DNA of 5,959 nt, from NCBI GenBank assembly GCA_003153055.1, contig PMBV01000229.1:1-5959 (forward strand), given 5' to 3'. This document shows positions 1 to 5,959 of the stretch, piece by piece (within the stretch, counting starts at the first letter, position 1; every line of letters begins with the position of its first letter). Below the pieces are notes generated by a model. The model searched no databases. It was not told the origin of the DNA and saw only the letters and a list, made by a program, of their open reading frames with translations. Position numbers and translations under genes: made by a program. The stretch comes from Myxococcales bacterium (GTDB taxonomy: Bacteria > Myxococcota > Myxococcia > Myxococcales > Myxococcaceae).

Positions 1-63
1 GCGCTGGGGCGCGTCTCGCTCCGCGCGCGGCTGTTCCTGCCCGGTCGGAACGCCGCCGTTTGA
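1..63 (+). CDS. Possible C-terminal tail of a convergent gene (20 codons plus stop)
   Basis: The first forward frame is open from the window edge to a TGA at 61-63. It has 20 codons with G or C at the third position in about 18 of them, as expected for a coding frame in this GC-rich genome. The short peptide is rich in Leu, Arg, Ala and Val, and no family can be recognised from it. If real, it converges on the second NtrC-type regulator, whose stop lies 20 nt away. The second forward frame is also open here, so the assignment rests only on third-position composition and the sensible end point. On the minus strand I see no plausible start for a further operon gene in these 82 bases. This is a weak call. 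Confidence 0.3.
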   Translation, partial: ALGRVSLRARLFLPGRNAAV

Positions 64-82
64 CGCCTATGCCCCCCGGGGG

Positions 83-1480
83 CTACAGCTCGATGTGGTA
101 GTCCTTGATCTTGTAGAGCAGCGCCCGATGGCTGATCTCGAGGAGCTCGGCGGCGCGGGTGCGGTTTCCTTTGGTCCGGCGGAGGGCGGCACGAATGAAG
201 CGCTCCTCGACCTGGCTCAGGGCTCGCTTGAGTGAGAACTCGAGCTCCTCGGGGTTGGGGAGCGCGGGGACATCGGCCCTCGGTGCCGCGGCAGGCCTCG
301 AGGCCCAGATCTTTTCGGGGAGGTTCTCGGAGGCGACCAGGGTGCCATCGGTCAGGAGCACGGCCCGTTCAATGGCATTCTCGAGCTCGCGCACGTTTCC
401 GGGCCACCGGTAGTTGGCGAGGAGGCCCTCGACCTCAGGCGTGAGTCCGCTGATCGGCGGGTCGCGGTTGAAGTTGTGGTTGAAGCGCTGGAGGAACACC
501 TGGGCGAGGGCCACGATGTCTTCGCCGCGGTCGCGCAGTGGGGGCACCTGCAGCTGCATCACGTTGAGGCGAAAGTAGAGATCCTCGCGGAACTCGCCGC
601 GCTCCACGAGCTTGGCCAGGTCTCTCAACGTGGCGGCGACGACGCGCACATCGACCTGCTCGGACCGATTCTCACCCACCGGGCGAATCTCGCCTTCCTG
701 CAGAAATCGAAGGAGCTTCACCTGGGCCTGCAGCGGGAGCTCGCCCACTTCATCGAGGAACAGCGTGCCTCCATCGGCCTCGGAGAACAGCCCGCGCTTG
801 GCCTGGCGGGCATCGGTGAAGGCGCCCTTGGCATGGCCGAACAGCTCCGACTCGATGAGCCCGGCGGGAATGGCGCCGCAGTTCACCGTCACGAAGGGCA
901 TGGCCGCGCGAGGCGACAGCTCGTGGAGCGCCCGGGCCACCAACTCCTTTCCAGTCCCTGATTCGCCGACGATGAGCACCGTGGTGGACACCGGAGCGAC
1001 CCGGCTCATTTGCCGCTTGAGCGCGGCCATCGGCTCGCTCTTGCCCAGGAGCCGGTCGAGGGGCGTGGTCGAGGGGGCGCCCTTGAGGCGGCGGTTCTCT
1101 TTGACGAGCCGGAGCCGCTCCTCGGCCTTGCGGAGCACGAAGACGATCTCTTCGGGCTTGAAGGGCTTCTGGACGAAGTCGTAGGCGCCTGCCGCGACCG
1201 CCTCCAGCGCCTGATCCTTCGAGCCGTAGGCGCTCATCACCAGGAACGTGAGATCCGGCTGGAGCACGAGGCCCCGCTTGAGCAGCTCGAGGCCGTCGAC
1301 CTTGGGCATGCGCACGTCCGAGATGACGACCTCGTAAGGCCTGGCTTCGAGCTCCTTGAGGGCCTCGGCGCCATCGCCCACGGCGCGCACCTCGTAGCCG
1401 TGCTCGGCCAGCACCAGCGTCAGCACGTGGCGAATCGACGGCTCATCGTCGGCCACCAGCACCGATCGAAACGTGGGCAT
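83..1480 (-). CDS. NtrC-family response regulator, sigma-54 activator (REC-AAA+-Fis HTH), second pair of the operon
   Basis: A 465-residue DNA-binding response regulator that should activate sigma-54 RNA polymerase after phosphorylation by the kinase encoded just upstream. Receiver, residues about 5-120: acidic pair D11/D12, phospho-acceptor D55, switch S83, and K105 in a KPF motif. AAA+ domain, about 142-390: Walker A GESGTGKE at 172-179, sigma-54 contact loop GAFTDA at 219-224, Walker B with D243/E244, an arginine-finger region around R298 (FREDLYFRLNV), and WPGNVRELEN at 359-368. Fis-type helix-turn-helix, about 424-462, contains the core TRAAELLEIS. Length is usual for the family. The frame stays open upstream to 1693, but the ATG at 1480 is preferred: a Shine-Dalgarno-like AAAGGA precedes it by 9 nt and the receiver begins at once. 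Upstream residues are the off-frame overlap with the kinase gene. Oddities: GAFTDA rather than GAFTGA, and AATL rather than AATN at sensor I (L285). It could be a PilR2 equivalent; the target genes are unknown. Confidence 0.93.
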   Translation of the reverse strand: MPTFRSVLVADDEPSIRHVLTLVLAEHGYEVRAVGDGAEALKELEARPYEVVISDVRMPKVDGLELLKRGLVLQPDLTFLVMSAYGSKDQALEAVAAGAYDFVQKPFKPEEIVFVLRKAEERLRLVKENRRLKGAPSTTPLDRLLGKSEPMAALKRQMSRVAPVSTTVLIVGESGTGKELVARALHELSPRAAMPFVTVNCGAIPAGLIESELFGHAKGAFTDARQAKRGLFSEADGGTLFLDEVGELPLQAQVKLLRFLQEGEIRPVGENRSEQVDVRVVAATLRDLAKLVERGEFREDLYFRLNVMQLQVPPLRDRGEDIVALAQVFLQRFNHNFNRDPPISGLTPEVEGLLANYRWPGNVRELENAIERAVLLTDGTLVASENLPEKIWASRPAAAPRADVPALPNPEELEFSLKRALSQVEERFIRAALRRTKGNRTRAAELLEISHRALLYKIKDYHIEL

Positions 1481-1489
1481 GGGCGTACG

Positions 1490-1495
1490 TCCTTT
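1490..1495 (-). promoter_or_regulatory. Ribosome binding site fixing the start of the second regulator
   Basis: The minus strand reads AAAGGA here, 9 nt before the ATG at 1480-1478. It is the best Shine-Dalgarno match near the gene and lies in the 40-nt gap after the kinase stop. It supports the 465-residue form over the longer reading frame that extends into the kinase gene. Confidence 0.7.
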
Positions 1496-1520
1496 CGACC
1501 TGAGGCTTACCCCACTTCGA

Positions 1521-2624
1521 CTATGGCGCCGGCAGGGAGATGGTGAAAACGGCCCCCCCCTCGGGGCGATTGTCGGCGGTGAGATCGCCACCGAACTGGT
1601 TGAGCAGGTGCTTGGAGACGGCCAGCCCCAGCCCGGTGCCCTCGCCCGGTGGTCGGGTGGTGAAGAACGGCTCGAAGAGCCTGGCGCGCACATGGGGAGC
1701 CAGCCCCGGGCCCTCGTCCTCCACCTGAATCACCCCCCGCCCTTCCTCGGCCCAGGCGCGCACCGTGAGGGTGCCACGATCCATGGCCTGGGCGCCGTTG
1801 ATCAACAGGTTGATGAGCACCTGCGACACTGGCCCCGTCTCGGCGCGCATCCACACGCTGTCCGGGGCCTCCACGACGACTTTGATGTTGGCGAACTGGG
1901 GGCCCACCGAGACCAGGCGCACCGCCGAGTCGATGGCCACCTTGACATCGACTGGCTGGGCCTTGCCCCTCGACGGGCGCCCCAGCTCGAGGAGCGAGCG
2001 GACGATCTGGTCGATGCGCTGGACCTCATGCTCGACGCGATCGAGCACGTCGCCGAGGGCCTCGTCTTTCGAGCGCATGCGCAGCAACGAGACGTAGCCG
2101 AGGATGCCCGCCAAGGGGTTGCCGACCTCGTGAGCCACGCCGGCGGCCAGCTTGCCCACGGTGGCCATTCGATCAGCGGCGACCAGCTCGGCCTGCAGCC
2201 GCGCCAGCCGCTCGTTGCTCTTGGTGAGATCGTCGAGCTGGCGTTGGTTCTTCTCTCGCTCCGAGGTCAGCGCCCGCTGGAGCCCCCGCAAGGACGATTG
2301 GAGTCGAGCGGCCAGCGGCCCACCCCCGGTCATCGCCACGTCACCCTGCTGCTCCGCCAACTGCCGCACCGCCTCCTCGGCGCGCGCCAACGGTGAACCG
2401 GCGACGACGAACAGCGCCAGCCACAACAGCCCACCGAGGATCACCACGTCACCGGCCAGGAGCCACGGCGTGACCCGGGAGACCCGCTGCACCAGCTCGG
2501 CGTTCGGCTGGAAGAGCCGGAGCATGACGGTGAGCGCTTGAATGGTGGGCTGCACGGTGACCCAGACGACGCCGGTGCAGATCACCGCGAGCACCACCGA
2601 TACCAGGGCGATGCGGAGCTTCAC
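1521..2624 (-). CDS. Membrane sensor histidine kinase (two TM helices, HAMP-like linker, HisKA, HATPase_c), second pair
   Basis: A 367-residue inner-membrane histidine kinase, very likely the phosphodonor of the NtrC-type regulator encoded 40 nt downstream. Helices at about 4-26 and 54-76 flank an extracytoplasmic loop of roughly 27 residues, too small for a folded ligand domain, so sensing is probably within the membrane or through a partner. A HAMP-like or helical linker follows (about 77-125), then a charged, probably coiled stretch to about 150, with no PAS domain visible. Dimerisation/phosphotransfer helix: H165 in HEVGNP. ATPase domain: N box with N272 and N276, G1 box DEGPG at 303-307, FEPFF at 317-321, G2 box GTGLGL at 329-334. 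All catalytic motifs are intact. The start is GTG at 2624, with the Shine-Dalgarno-like AAGGGAGG just before it. Its first four bases, GTGA, contain the pilR stop, so translation is probably coupled. A run of eight G (1553-1560) lies ten codons before the stop. It may correspond to PilS2 of myxobacterial pil clusters; this is inference from location. Confidence 0.94.
   Translation of the reverse strand: MKLRIALVSVVLAVICTGVVWVTVQPTIQALTVMLRLFQPNAELVQRVSRVTPWLLAGDVVILGGLLWLALFVVAGSPLARAEEAVRQLAEQQGDVAMTGGGPLAARLQSSLRGLQRALTSEREKNQRQLDDLTKSNERLARLQAELVAADRMATVGKLAAGVAHEVGNPLAGILGYVSLLRMRSKDEALGDVLDRVEHEVQRIDQIVRSLLELGRPSRGKAQPVDVKVAIDSAVRLVSVGPQFANIKVVVEAPDSVWMRAETGPVSQVLINLLINGAQAMDRGTLTVRAWAEEGRGVIQVEDEGPGLAPHVRARLFEPFFTTRPPGEGTGLGLAVSKHLLNQFGGDLTADNRPEGGAVFTISLPAP
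1553..1560 (-). repeat. Homopolymeric G8 tract inside the kinase 3' end
   Basis: The plus strand has eight consecutive C, so the coding strand has eight G, spanning the kinase codons for E355, G356, G357 and A358. Removing one G changes the frame to that of the downstream regulator, with no stop before its ATG. Such mononucleotide runs can slip in replication or transcription, but in a GC-rich genome one can also arise by chance. Confidence 0.9.
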
Positions 2625-4021
2625 GGCCCTCCCTTGGCCGACGGCCCCTTCTCCTCGCGTTCGCCCAGCCCGTGCTTGGCCAGGCGGTAGCGCAACGAGC
2701 GAAACGACAACCCCAAGAGCTCGGCGGCGCGGGTCTTCACCCCACCAGCCCGGCTCAGGGCCGCCAAGAGGTAGCGACGCTCCAGGCCGTCGATGTGCCG
2801 CTCGAGCGAGAACCCCTCGGTGAGGGCGAGCTCGGCGGGCGCCAGCGCCTCGTCTCCCTGCCCCAAGACCGCCGGGGGCAACGAGTCAGGCCCCAAGAGG
2901 TCGGTGTCCGACAAGGTGGCCGCGCGCTCGATGATGTTCTGGAGCTGGCGCACGTTGCCCGAGAACGAGAACTGGGTCAGCAGCTTCAGCGTCTCGTCGG
3001 CGAAGGACAGCCCGGGGCGGCCCAGATCCTGCGCGACCGTGGCGAGGAAGTGGCTCGCGAGGGGAGCGATGTCCTCTCGACGCGCTCGCAGCGGCGGCAC
3101 CTGAAGGGCGATCACGTTGAGGCGAAAGAGCAGGTCCTGCCGGAAGCGGCCGGCCTTCACCTCGACCTCGAGATCCCGGTTGGTGGCCGCCAGCACTCGG
3201 GCCTCGAAGGGAACCTCCCGCGAGCTCCCCACCGGCCGCACCCTCCGCTCCTGGAGCACTCTCAAGAGCTTCGCCTGGGTGCCCGCCGACAGCTCGCCGA
3301 TCTCGTCGAGCAGCACCGAGCCGTCTCCCGCCGAGACCAGGATGCCGACTCGATCTGCATGGGCGCCAGTGAAGGCCCCTCGCACGTGCCCGAACAGCTC
3401 GCTTTCGAGCACCCCCTCGGCGAGGGCGGCGCAGTTGACGGCGACGAAGGGGGCGGCTCCCCGCTGACTGTTCCGATGGATCGCCCGCGCCACCACCTCT
3501 TTGCCAGTGCCCGACTCGCCGGTGATGAGCACCGTCGAGCGGGTGGGCGCCACCTTCTCGATGAGCGACCAGACCTCGCGAATCGCCGCGCTCTTGCCGA
3601 TGAGCGGTGGCGAGGGAAAGCCGGCCTTGAGCCGCTGGTTCTCTTCTGAGAGGCGGCGCTTCTCGAGAGCCCGCTCGACCAGCAACAGCAGCTCGTCGTT
3701 GTCGAAGGGCTTGGCGATGTAATCGTAGGCCCCCTGCCGCATCGCCGCGACCGCCGAGGCCGGCGTTCCGAACGCGGTGATGATGATCACCTCGGGGTGA
3801 GAGCTGGCACGGACCGACGCCTTGAGCACGTCGAGCCCTGATTCCTTGCCAAGGCGAAAGTCGCTGATCACCAGGTCGATGGTGCCCCCCTCGAGGTGCC
3901 CGCGGGCCTCGGCCAGGTTCGCAGCCGTCTCGACCGCGTATCCGGCGCGGCCGAGGAGGAGCTCGAGCACCTCCCGCATCGACTGCTCGTCATCGACCAC
4001 CAACACGTGCGCCACGGTCAT
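2621..4021 (-). CDS. pilR: Type IV pilus response regulator PilR, sigma-54-dependent activator
   Basis: PilR is phosphorylated by PilS and, in studied bacteria, activates sigma-54-dependent transcription of the pilin gene pilA. Numbered from the ATG at 4021 (466 residues): receiver about 4-120 with D10/D11, phospho-acceptor D54, T82 and K104; AAA+ domain with Walker A GESGTGKE at 168-175, canonical GAFTGA at 215-220, Walker B ending D239/E240, sensor I N281 in AATNRDL, and a putative arginine finger R294. The C-terminal Fis-type HTH, about 405-452, has the core TRAAELLGLSFRSLRYRL, a style typical of PilR. Departures from consensus are FRQDLLFRLNV (usually FRED) and FSGNVRQLQN (usually WPGNVRELEN). 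The start is not settled: GTG at 4024 overlaps the pilS stop by 4 nt, ATG at 4021 by 1 nt, and GTG at 4015 has the best spacing (8 nt) from the only Shine-Dalgarno-like GAGG. The identification rests on domain order plus position after pilC and pilS. The stop lies inside the start of the next kinase gene. Confidence 0.92.
   Translation of the reverse strand: MTVAHVLVVDDEQSMREVLELLLGRAGYAVETAANLAEARGHLEGGTIDLVISDFRLGKESGLDVLKASVRASSHPEVIIITAFGTPASAVAAMRQGAYDYIAKPFDNDELLLLVERALEKRRLSEENQRLKAGFPSPPLIGKSAAIREVWSLIEKVAPTRSTVLITGESGTGKEVVARAIHRNSQRGAAPFVAVNCAALAEGVLESELFGHVRGAFTGAHADRVGILVSAGDGSVLLDEIGELSAGTQAKLLRVLQERRVRPVGSSREVPFEARVLAATNRDLEVEVKAGRFRQDLLFRLNVIALQVPPLRARREDIAPLASHFLATVAQDLGRPGLSFADETLKLLTQFSFSGNVRQLQNIIERAATLSDTDLLGPDSLPPAVLGQGDEALAPAELALTEGFSLERHIDGLERRYLLAALSRAGGVKTRAAELLGLSFRSLRYRLAKHGLGEREEKGPSAKGGP
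2628..2635 (-). promoter_or_regulatory. Ribosome binding site of the second histidine kinase
   Basis: The coding strand reads AAGGGAGG 3 nt before the GTG at 2624; the AAGGG part lies 6 nt away. It sits within the last codons of pilR and supports the GTG start that overlaps the pilR TGA. Confidence 0.6.
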
Positions 4022-5556
4022 CACCTCGAAGGAGCTGGAAGCACCACGCTGAACGTCGTCCCATCGGCGGGGCTGGAGCTCACCGAGACCTGCCCACCGT
4101 GAGCATGCACGATGGACCGCACCGTCGACAGGCCAAGCCCCGTGCCCGACTGGCTCCGGGAAAAGAACGGCTCGAAGATGCGCTCGCGGTCGTCCTCGGC
4201 CACCGCTCCGGCGCTGTCCCAGACGTCGATGCGCGCCCGCCCGTCGAGCTCCAGCGTCCGCACCCTGATTCGCCCGCCCAGGTACACCGCGGCGGCGGCG
4301 TTGCGCAACAGGTTGATGATCACTTGCCGCAGTTGCCCGACGTCCACGTTCGCCTCGACGGCCCGCAGCTCCGCCTCGACGGAGGCCAAGGAGGGATCGG
4401 ACCTGAGCATCTCGACGGTCTCGGCGACGATCTCATCGAGTCGGGTCAGCGTGAGACTCGGAGGCGGGGGCCGGGCGAGCTGAAGCGACGCGTCGACCAA
4501 GGCCGCCAGGCGATCGGCCTCCCTGACGATGAGCCCGGCCAGCCGCGCCTGGGCGCCCGAGTCGGCCTCGAGCATCTGCGCCGCGCCCCGCATGGCCGCC
4601 AGGGGGTTGCGGATCTCGTGGGCGAGCTGCGCAGACACCCGCCCCAGCGACGCCAGGTGATCGATGCGCTCGAGCTCCGACTCCAGGCGCCTGAGCTCGG
4701 TGAGGTCTTGAAAGACGACCAGCGTTCCTCCCTCATCGGACAACAACACTCTGGACAGGCCGAGGATCCGCTCACCTCGATGCGTATGGACCCTGAGCTC
4801 CTGGCGCCGCACGTCGCGGGCCCCGCTCACGAGCCGCTCGATGGTAGCCGGGGGCGGATCGACGCCGAGCATCGCCTGGGCCGCGGGGTTGACGAAGGTC
4901 GCTCGGCCCTGCTGGTCGCAAGTGAGGACCCCAGCCGGGAGCGCGGTGACGATCTGCCGATGGAGCACCGTCAAACGCTTGAGATCCTCTTCGCTGGCTG
5001 ACCGACCTCGCTCGGAGCGGAGGATCTGCTCGGCCGCGTAGGCGCTCAGCAAGCCGATGAGGCCCTGGGCCGCGAGGTGGGTCGCGAGATCGAACGCCCG
5101 CCAGGTCGCCTCCCCTTGCCAGGGGCGCGTCGTGATGAGCGCCATCGCCAGCATCGACCCCGCCACCGAGATGAGCGCCCCCGCCCGGCCCAGCAAGATG
5201 GCCGCGCCGATGATGGCGAGGAGGAACAGGAAGGCGAAAGGAGACTCGGCCCCGCCCGTCATCGACACCACGATGGCCGACAGGGTCACATCGAACAGCA
5301 CGTGGGTCCACCCGGCCGACCGGCGAACCACTCCCAGCCGGAGCAGCACGCTGGTGACCAGCGTCACGGCGAAGACCATCGCGAGCAGCGCGAACGAGAC
5401 GTACTCGGGCGCCGCCGCTGGCTCGGCCTTCGTCCGCATCGACGACTGAAAGGCGAGGACAGTCAACAACGACGCCGCGAGCACGGTCCGAAACAGCGTC
5501 AACCACAACAGCCTGACCCGCAGTGCTTGGCCAGTCGGGGCGCTACTTGATGGCAC
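4021..5556 (-). CDS. pilS: Type IV pilus sensor histidine kinase PilS
   Basis: PilS is the inner-membrane kinase partner of PilR; in other species it responds to pilin in the membrane. The 511-residue form starts at GTG 5556. Six hydrophobic helices lie at about 16-36, 52-75, 83-102, 106-123, 124-142 and 155-179, with very short loops and no periplasmic domain. A PAS domain follows at about 192-287 and a short helical connector to about 300. HisKA: phospho-acceptor H313 in HEIRNP. ATPase domain: N box INLLRNAAAA with N415 and N419, F box FEPFF at 461-465, G2 box GTGLGL at 471-476. The G1 box reads DSAGAV at 447-452; D447 is kept, but both glycines of the usual D-x-G-x-G are alanine. The start is uncertain: no good Shine-Dalgarno is seen. 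GTG 5556 overlaps the end of pilC by 14 nt, GTG 5601 would overlap it by 59 nt, and TTG 5508 would leave the genes apart. Translation is probably coupled to pilC. Confidence 0.91.
   Translation of the reverse strand: MPSSSAPTGQALRVRLLWLTLFRTVLAASLLTVLAFQSSMRTKAEPAAAPEYVSFALLAMVFAVTLVTSVLLRLGVVRRSAGWTHVLFDVTLSAIVVSMTGGAESPFAFLFLLAIIGAAILLGRAGALISVAGSMLAMALITTRPWQGEATWRAFDLATHLAAQGLIGLLSAYAAEQILRSERGRSASEEDLKRLTVLHRQIVTALPAGVLTCDQQGRATFVNPAAQAMLGVDPPPATIERLVSGARDVRRQELRVHTHRGERILGLSRVLLSDEGGTLVVFQDLTELRRLESELERIDHLASLGRVSAQLAHEIRNPLAAMRGAAQMLEADSGAQARLAGLIVREADRLAALVDASLQLARPPPPSLTLTRLDEIVAETVEMLRSDPSLASVEAELRAVEANVDVGQLRQVIINLLRNAAAAVYLGGRIRVRTLELDGRARIDVWDSAGAVAEDDRERIFEPFFSRSQSGTGLGLSTVRSIVHAHGGQVSVSSSPADGTTFSVVLPAPSR
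4024..4027 (-). promoter_or_regulatory. Candidate ribosome binding site for pilR
   Basis: The coding strand reads GAGG at the end of pilS. It is only 2 nt before the ATG at 4021, too close for normal use, and overlaps the GTG at 4024. It is 8 nt before the GTG at 4015. It therefore favours a slightly shorter PilR beginning just before the AHVLVVDDE stretch. Confidence 0.4.
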
Positions 5557-5959
5557 TGGCGATGGTGAAGATCGGGAGGTACATGGCGATGAGGAAGCCA
5601 CCCGCCACCCCGCCGAGGAACACCATCATGATCGGCTCGATGAGCGAGGTGAGGTTCGCGACGGAGTTGTCCACCTCGTCGTCATAGAAGTCGGCGATCT
5701 TCCCCAGCATCTGATCCATCGCGCCGGTGGCCTCGCCCACGCCGATCATCTGCACCACCATCGAGGGGAAGACCTTGGTGTCGGCGAGGGGGCCGGCGAT
5801 GTTCTTGCCTTCCGAGATCTTCACCTTGACGTACATGATGCCCTTCTCGATGGTGCGATTACCGGCGGTCTTCGCGGTGACATCGAGGGCATCGAGGATC
5901 GGCACGCCTGAGCTGATCATCGTGCCCAAGGTCCGGGTGAAGCGGGCCACCGCCACCTT
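5543..5959 (-). CDS. pilC: Type IV pilus inner-membrane platform protein PilC, C-terminal part
   Basis: Partial gene cut by the window edge; the 138 C-terminal residues and the TAG stop are present. PilC is the polytopic inner-membrane platform on which the cytoplasmic ATPases PilB (extension) and PilT (retraction) act. The visible part is the second GspF/PilC-type domain (T2SF). It opens with ARFTRTLGTMISSGVPIL, the family signature, followed by the conserved MIGVGEATGAMDQML and a helical stretch with FYDDEVDN. It ends with a long hydrophobic hairpin, IEPIMMVFLGG then GGFLIAMYLPIF, typical of PilC C-termini. The GTG at 5954-5956 is an internal valine codon: the sequence continues to the window edge in frame and the full protein is normally about 400 residues or more. 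pilB and pilT are expected further right, outside the window. Nothing suggests damage. Confidence 0.94.
   Translation of the reverse strand, partial: KVAVARFTRTLGTMISSGVPILDALDVTAKTAGNRTIEKGIMYVKVKISEGKNIAGPLADTKVFPSMVVQMIGVGEATGAMDQMLGKIADFYDDEVDNSVANLTSLIEPIMMVFLGGVAGGFLIAMYLPIFTIASAIK

Noticed and set aside
71..83. GC palindrome GCCCCCCGGGGGC as a terminator
   Set aside because: It leaves no room for a hairpin loop without breaking several pairs, and no T-rich tract follows on either strand.
558..575. 18-nt direct repeat shared with 3111-3128
   Set aside because: Both copies encode the conserved FRLNV segment of the AAA+ domain in the two activators; paralogy and shared codon preference explain it.
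1481..1693. N-terminal extension of the second regulator (71 extra residues from 1693)
   Set aside because: The extension overlaps the kinase gene in another frame, is rich in S, P and R with no domain character, and a good ribosome binding site precedes the internal ATG at 1480.
1473..2396. Long open frame of 307 codons on the plus strand, opposite the second kinase; similar ones at 476-961, 1010-1546, 2672-3649 and 4099-5001
   Set aside because: These lie fully antisense to well-supported genes, and long antisense frames arise routinely in GC-rich coding DNA. Their products are low-complexity, rich in H, R, G, L and D, with no recognisable domain.
2946..2958. Sigma-54 promoter look-alike TGGCGCACGTTGC on the plus strand
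   Set aside because: The gap between GG and GC is 8 nt rather than the required 10, and it lies antisense inside pilR, within codons of the conserved GNVRQLQN region.
5954..5956. GTG as a start for the PilC fragment
   Set aside because: The frame continues in PilC-like sequence to the window edge; it is an internal valine codon of a truncated gene.
1..5959. tRNA or rRNA genes, CRISPR arrays, insertion sequences or inverted-repeat-bounded elements
   Set aside because: None were seen; practically the whole window is occupied by tightly packed protein-coding genes of uniform composition.

Overview
The window is a compact, GC-rich run of five genes, all read on the minus strand. It encodes the end of a type IV pilus (T4P) assembly protein followed by two complete two-component systems. 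Strong G/C preference at third codon positions, the PilC-PilS-PilR order and the style of the regulators suggest a deltaproteobacterium in the broad sense, most likely a myxobacterium-like Myxococcota. That placement is inference from gene order and protein style, not from a search.

In transcription order (right to left) the layout is: (1) the C-terminal 138 residues of PilC, the inner-membrane platform protein of the pilus (5543-5959, truncated by the window edge); (2) PilS, a six-helix, PAS-containing sensor histidine kinase (4021-5556); (3) PilR, its NtrC-type sigma-54 activator (2621-4021); (4) a second, smaller sensor kinase with two membrane helices and a HAMP-like linker (1521-2624); (5) a second NtrC-type activator (83-1480). 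The first four genes overlap or abut (about 14 nt, 1 to 4 nt, and 4 nt). Only 40 nt separate kinase 2 from regulator 2. The set therefore looks like one transcription unit with translational coupling. No promoter or convincing terminator is visible inside it. No intergenic stretch exceeds 100 nt.

Functional picture: PilS is expected to monitor the membrane, in studied species the pool of PilA pilin, and to control phosphorylation of PilR, which drives sigma-54-dependent transcription of pilin. The second pair has its own kinase and receiver with all catalytic residues. It may be the counterpart of the second Pil two-component pair (PilS2/PilR2) of myxobacterial pil clusters, but that identity is inferred from position only. 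The major pilin gene pilA, which directly follows pilR in Myxococcus and Geobacter, is not present here. The second kinase starts inside the pilR stop codon instead.

The left 82 bases hold the last codons of what may be a convergent plus-strand gene and a short GC palindrome.

Points worth a second look are the pilin gene replaced by a second sensor/activator pair, a PilS whose G1 ATP-lid box has lost both glycines, a second activator with non-canonical GAFTDA and sensor I residues, and a G8 tract where loss of one base would fuse kinase 2 in frame to regulator 2. I see no clear sign of an entirely new system. This is mostly a recognisable pilus regulatory operon with unusual details.
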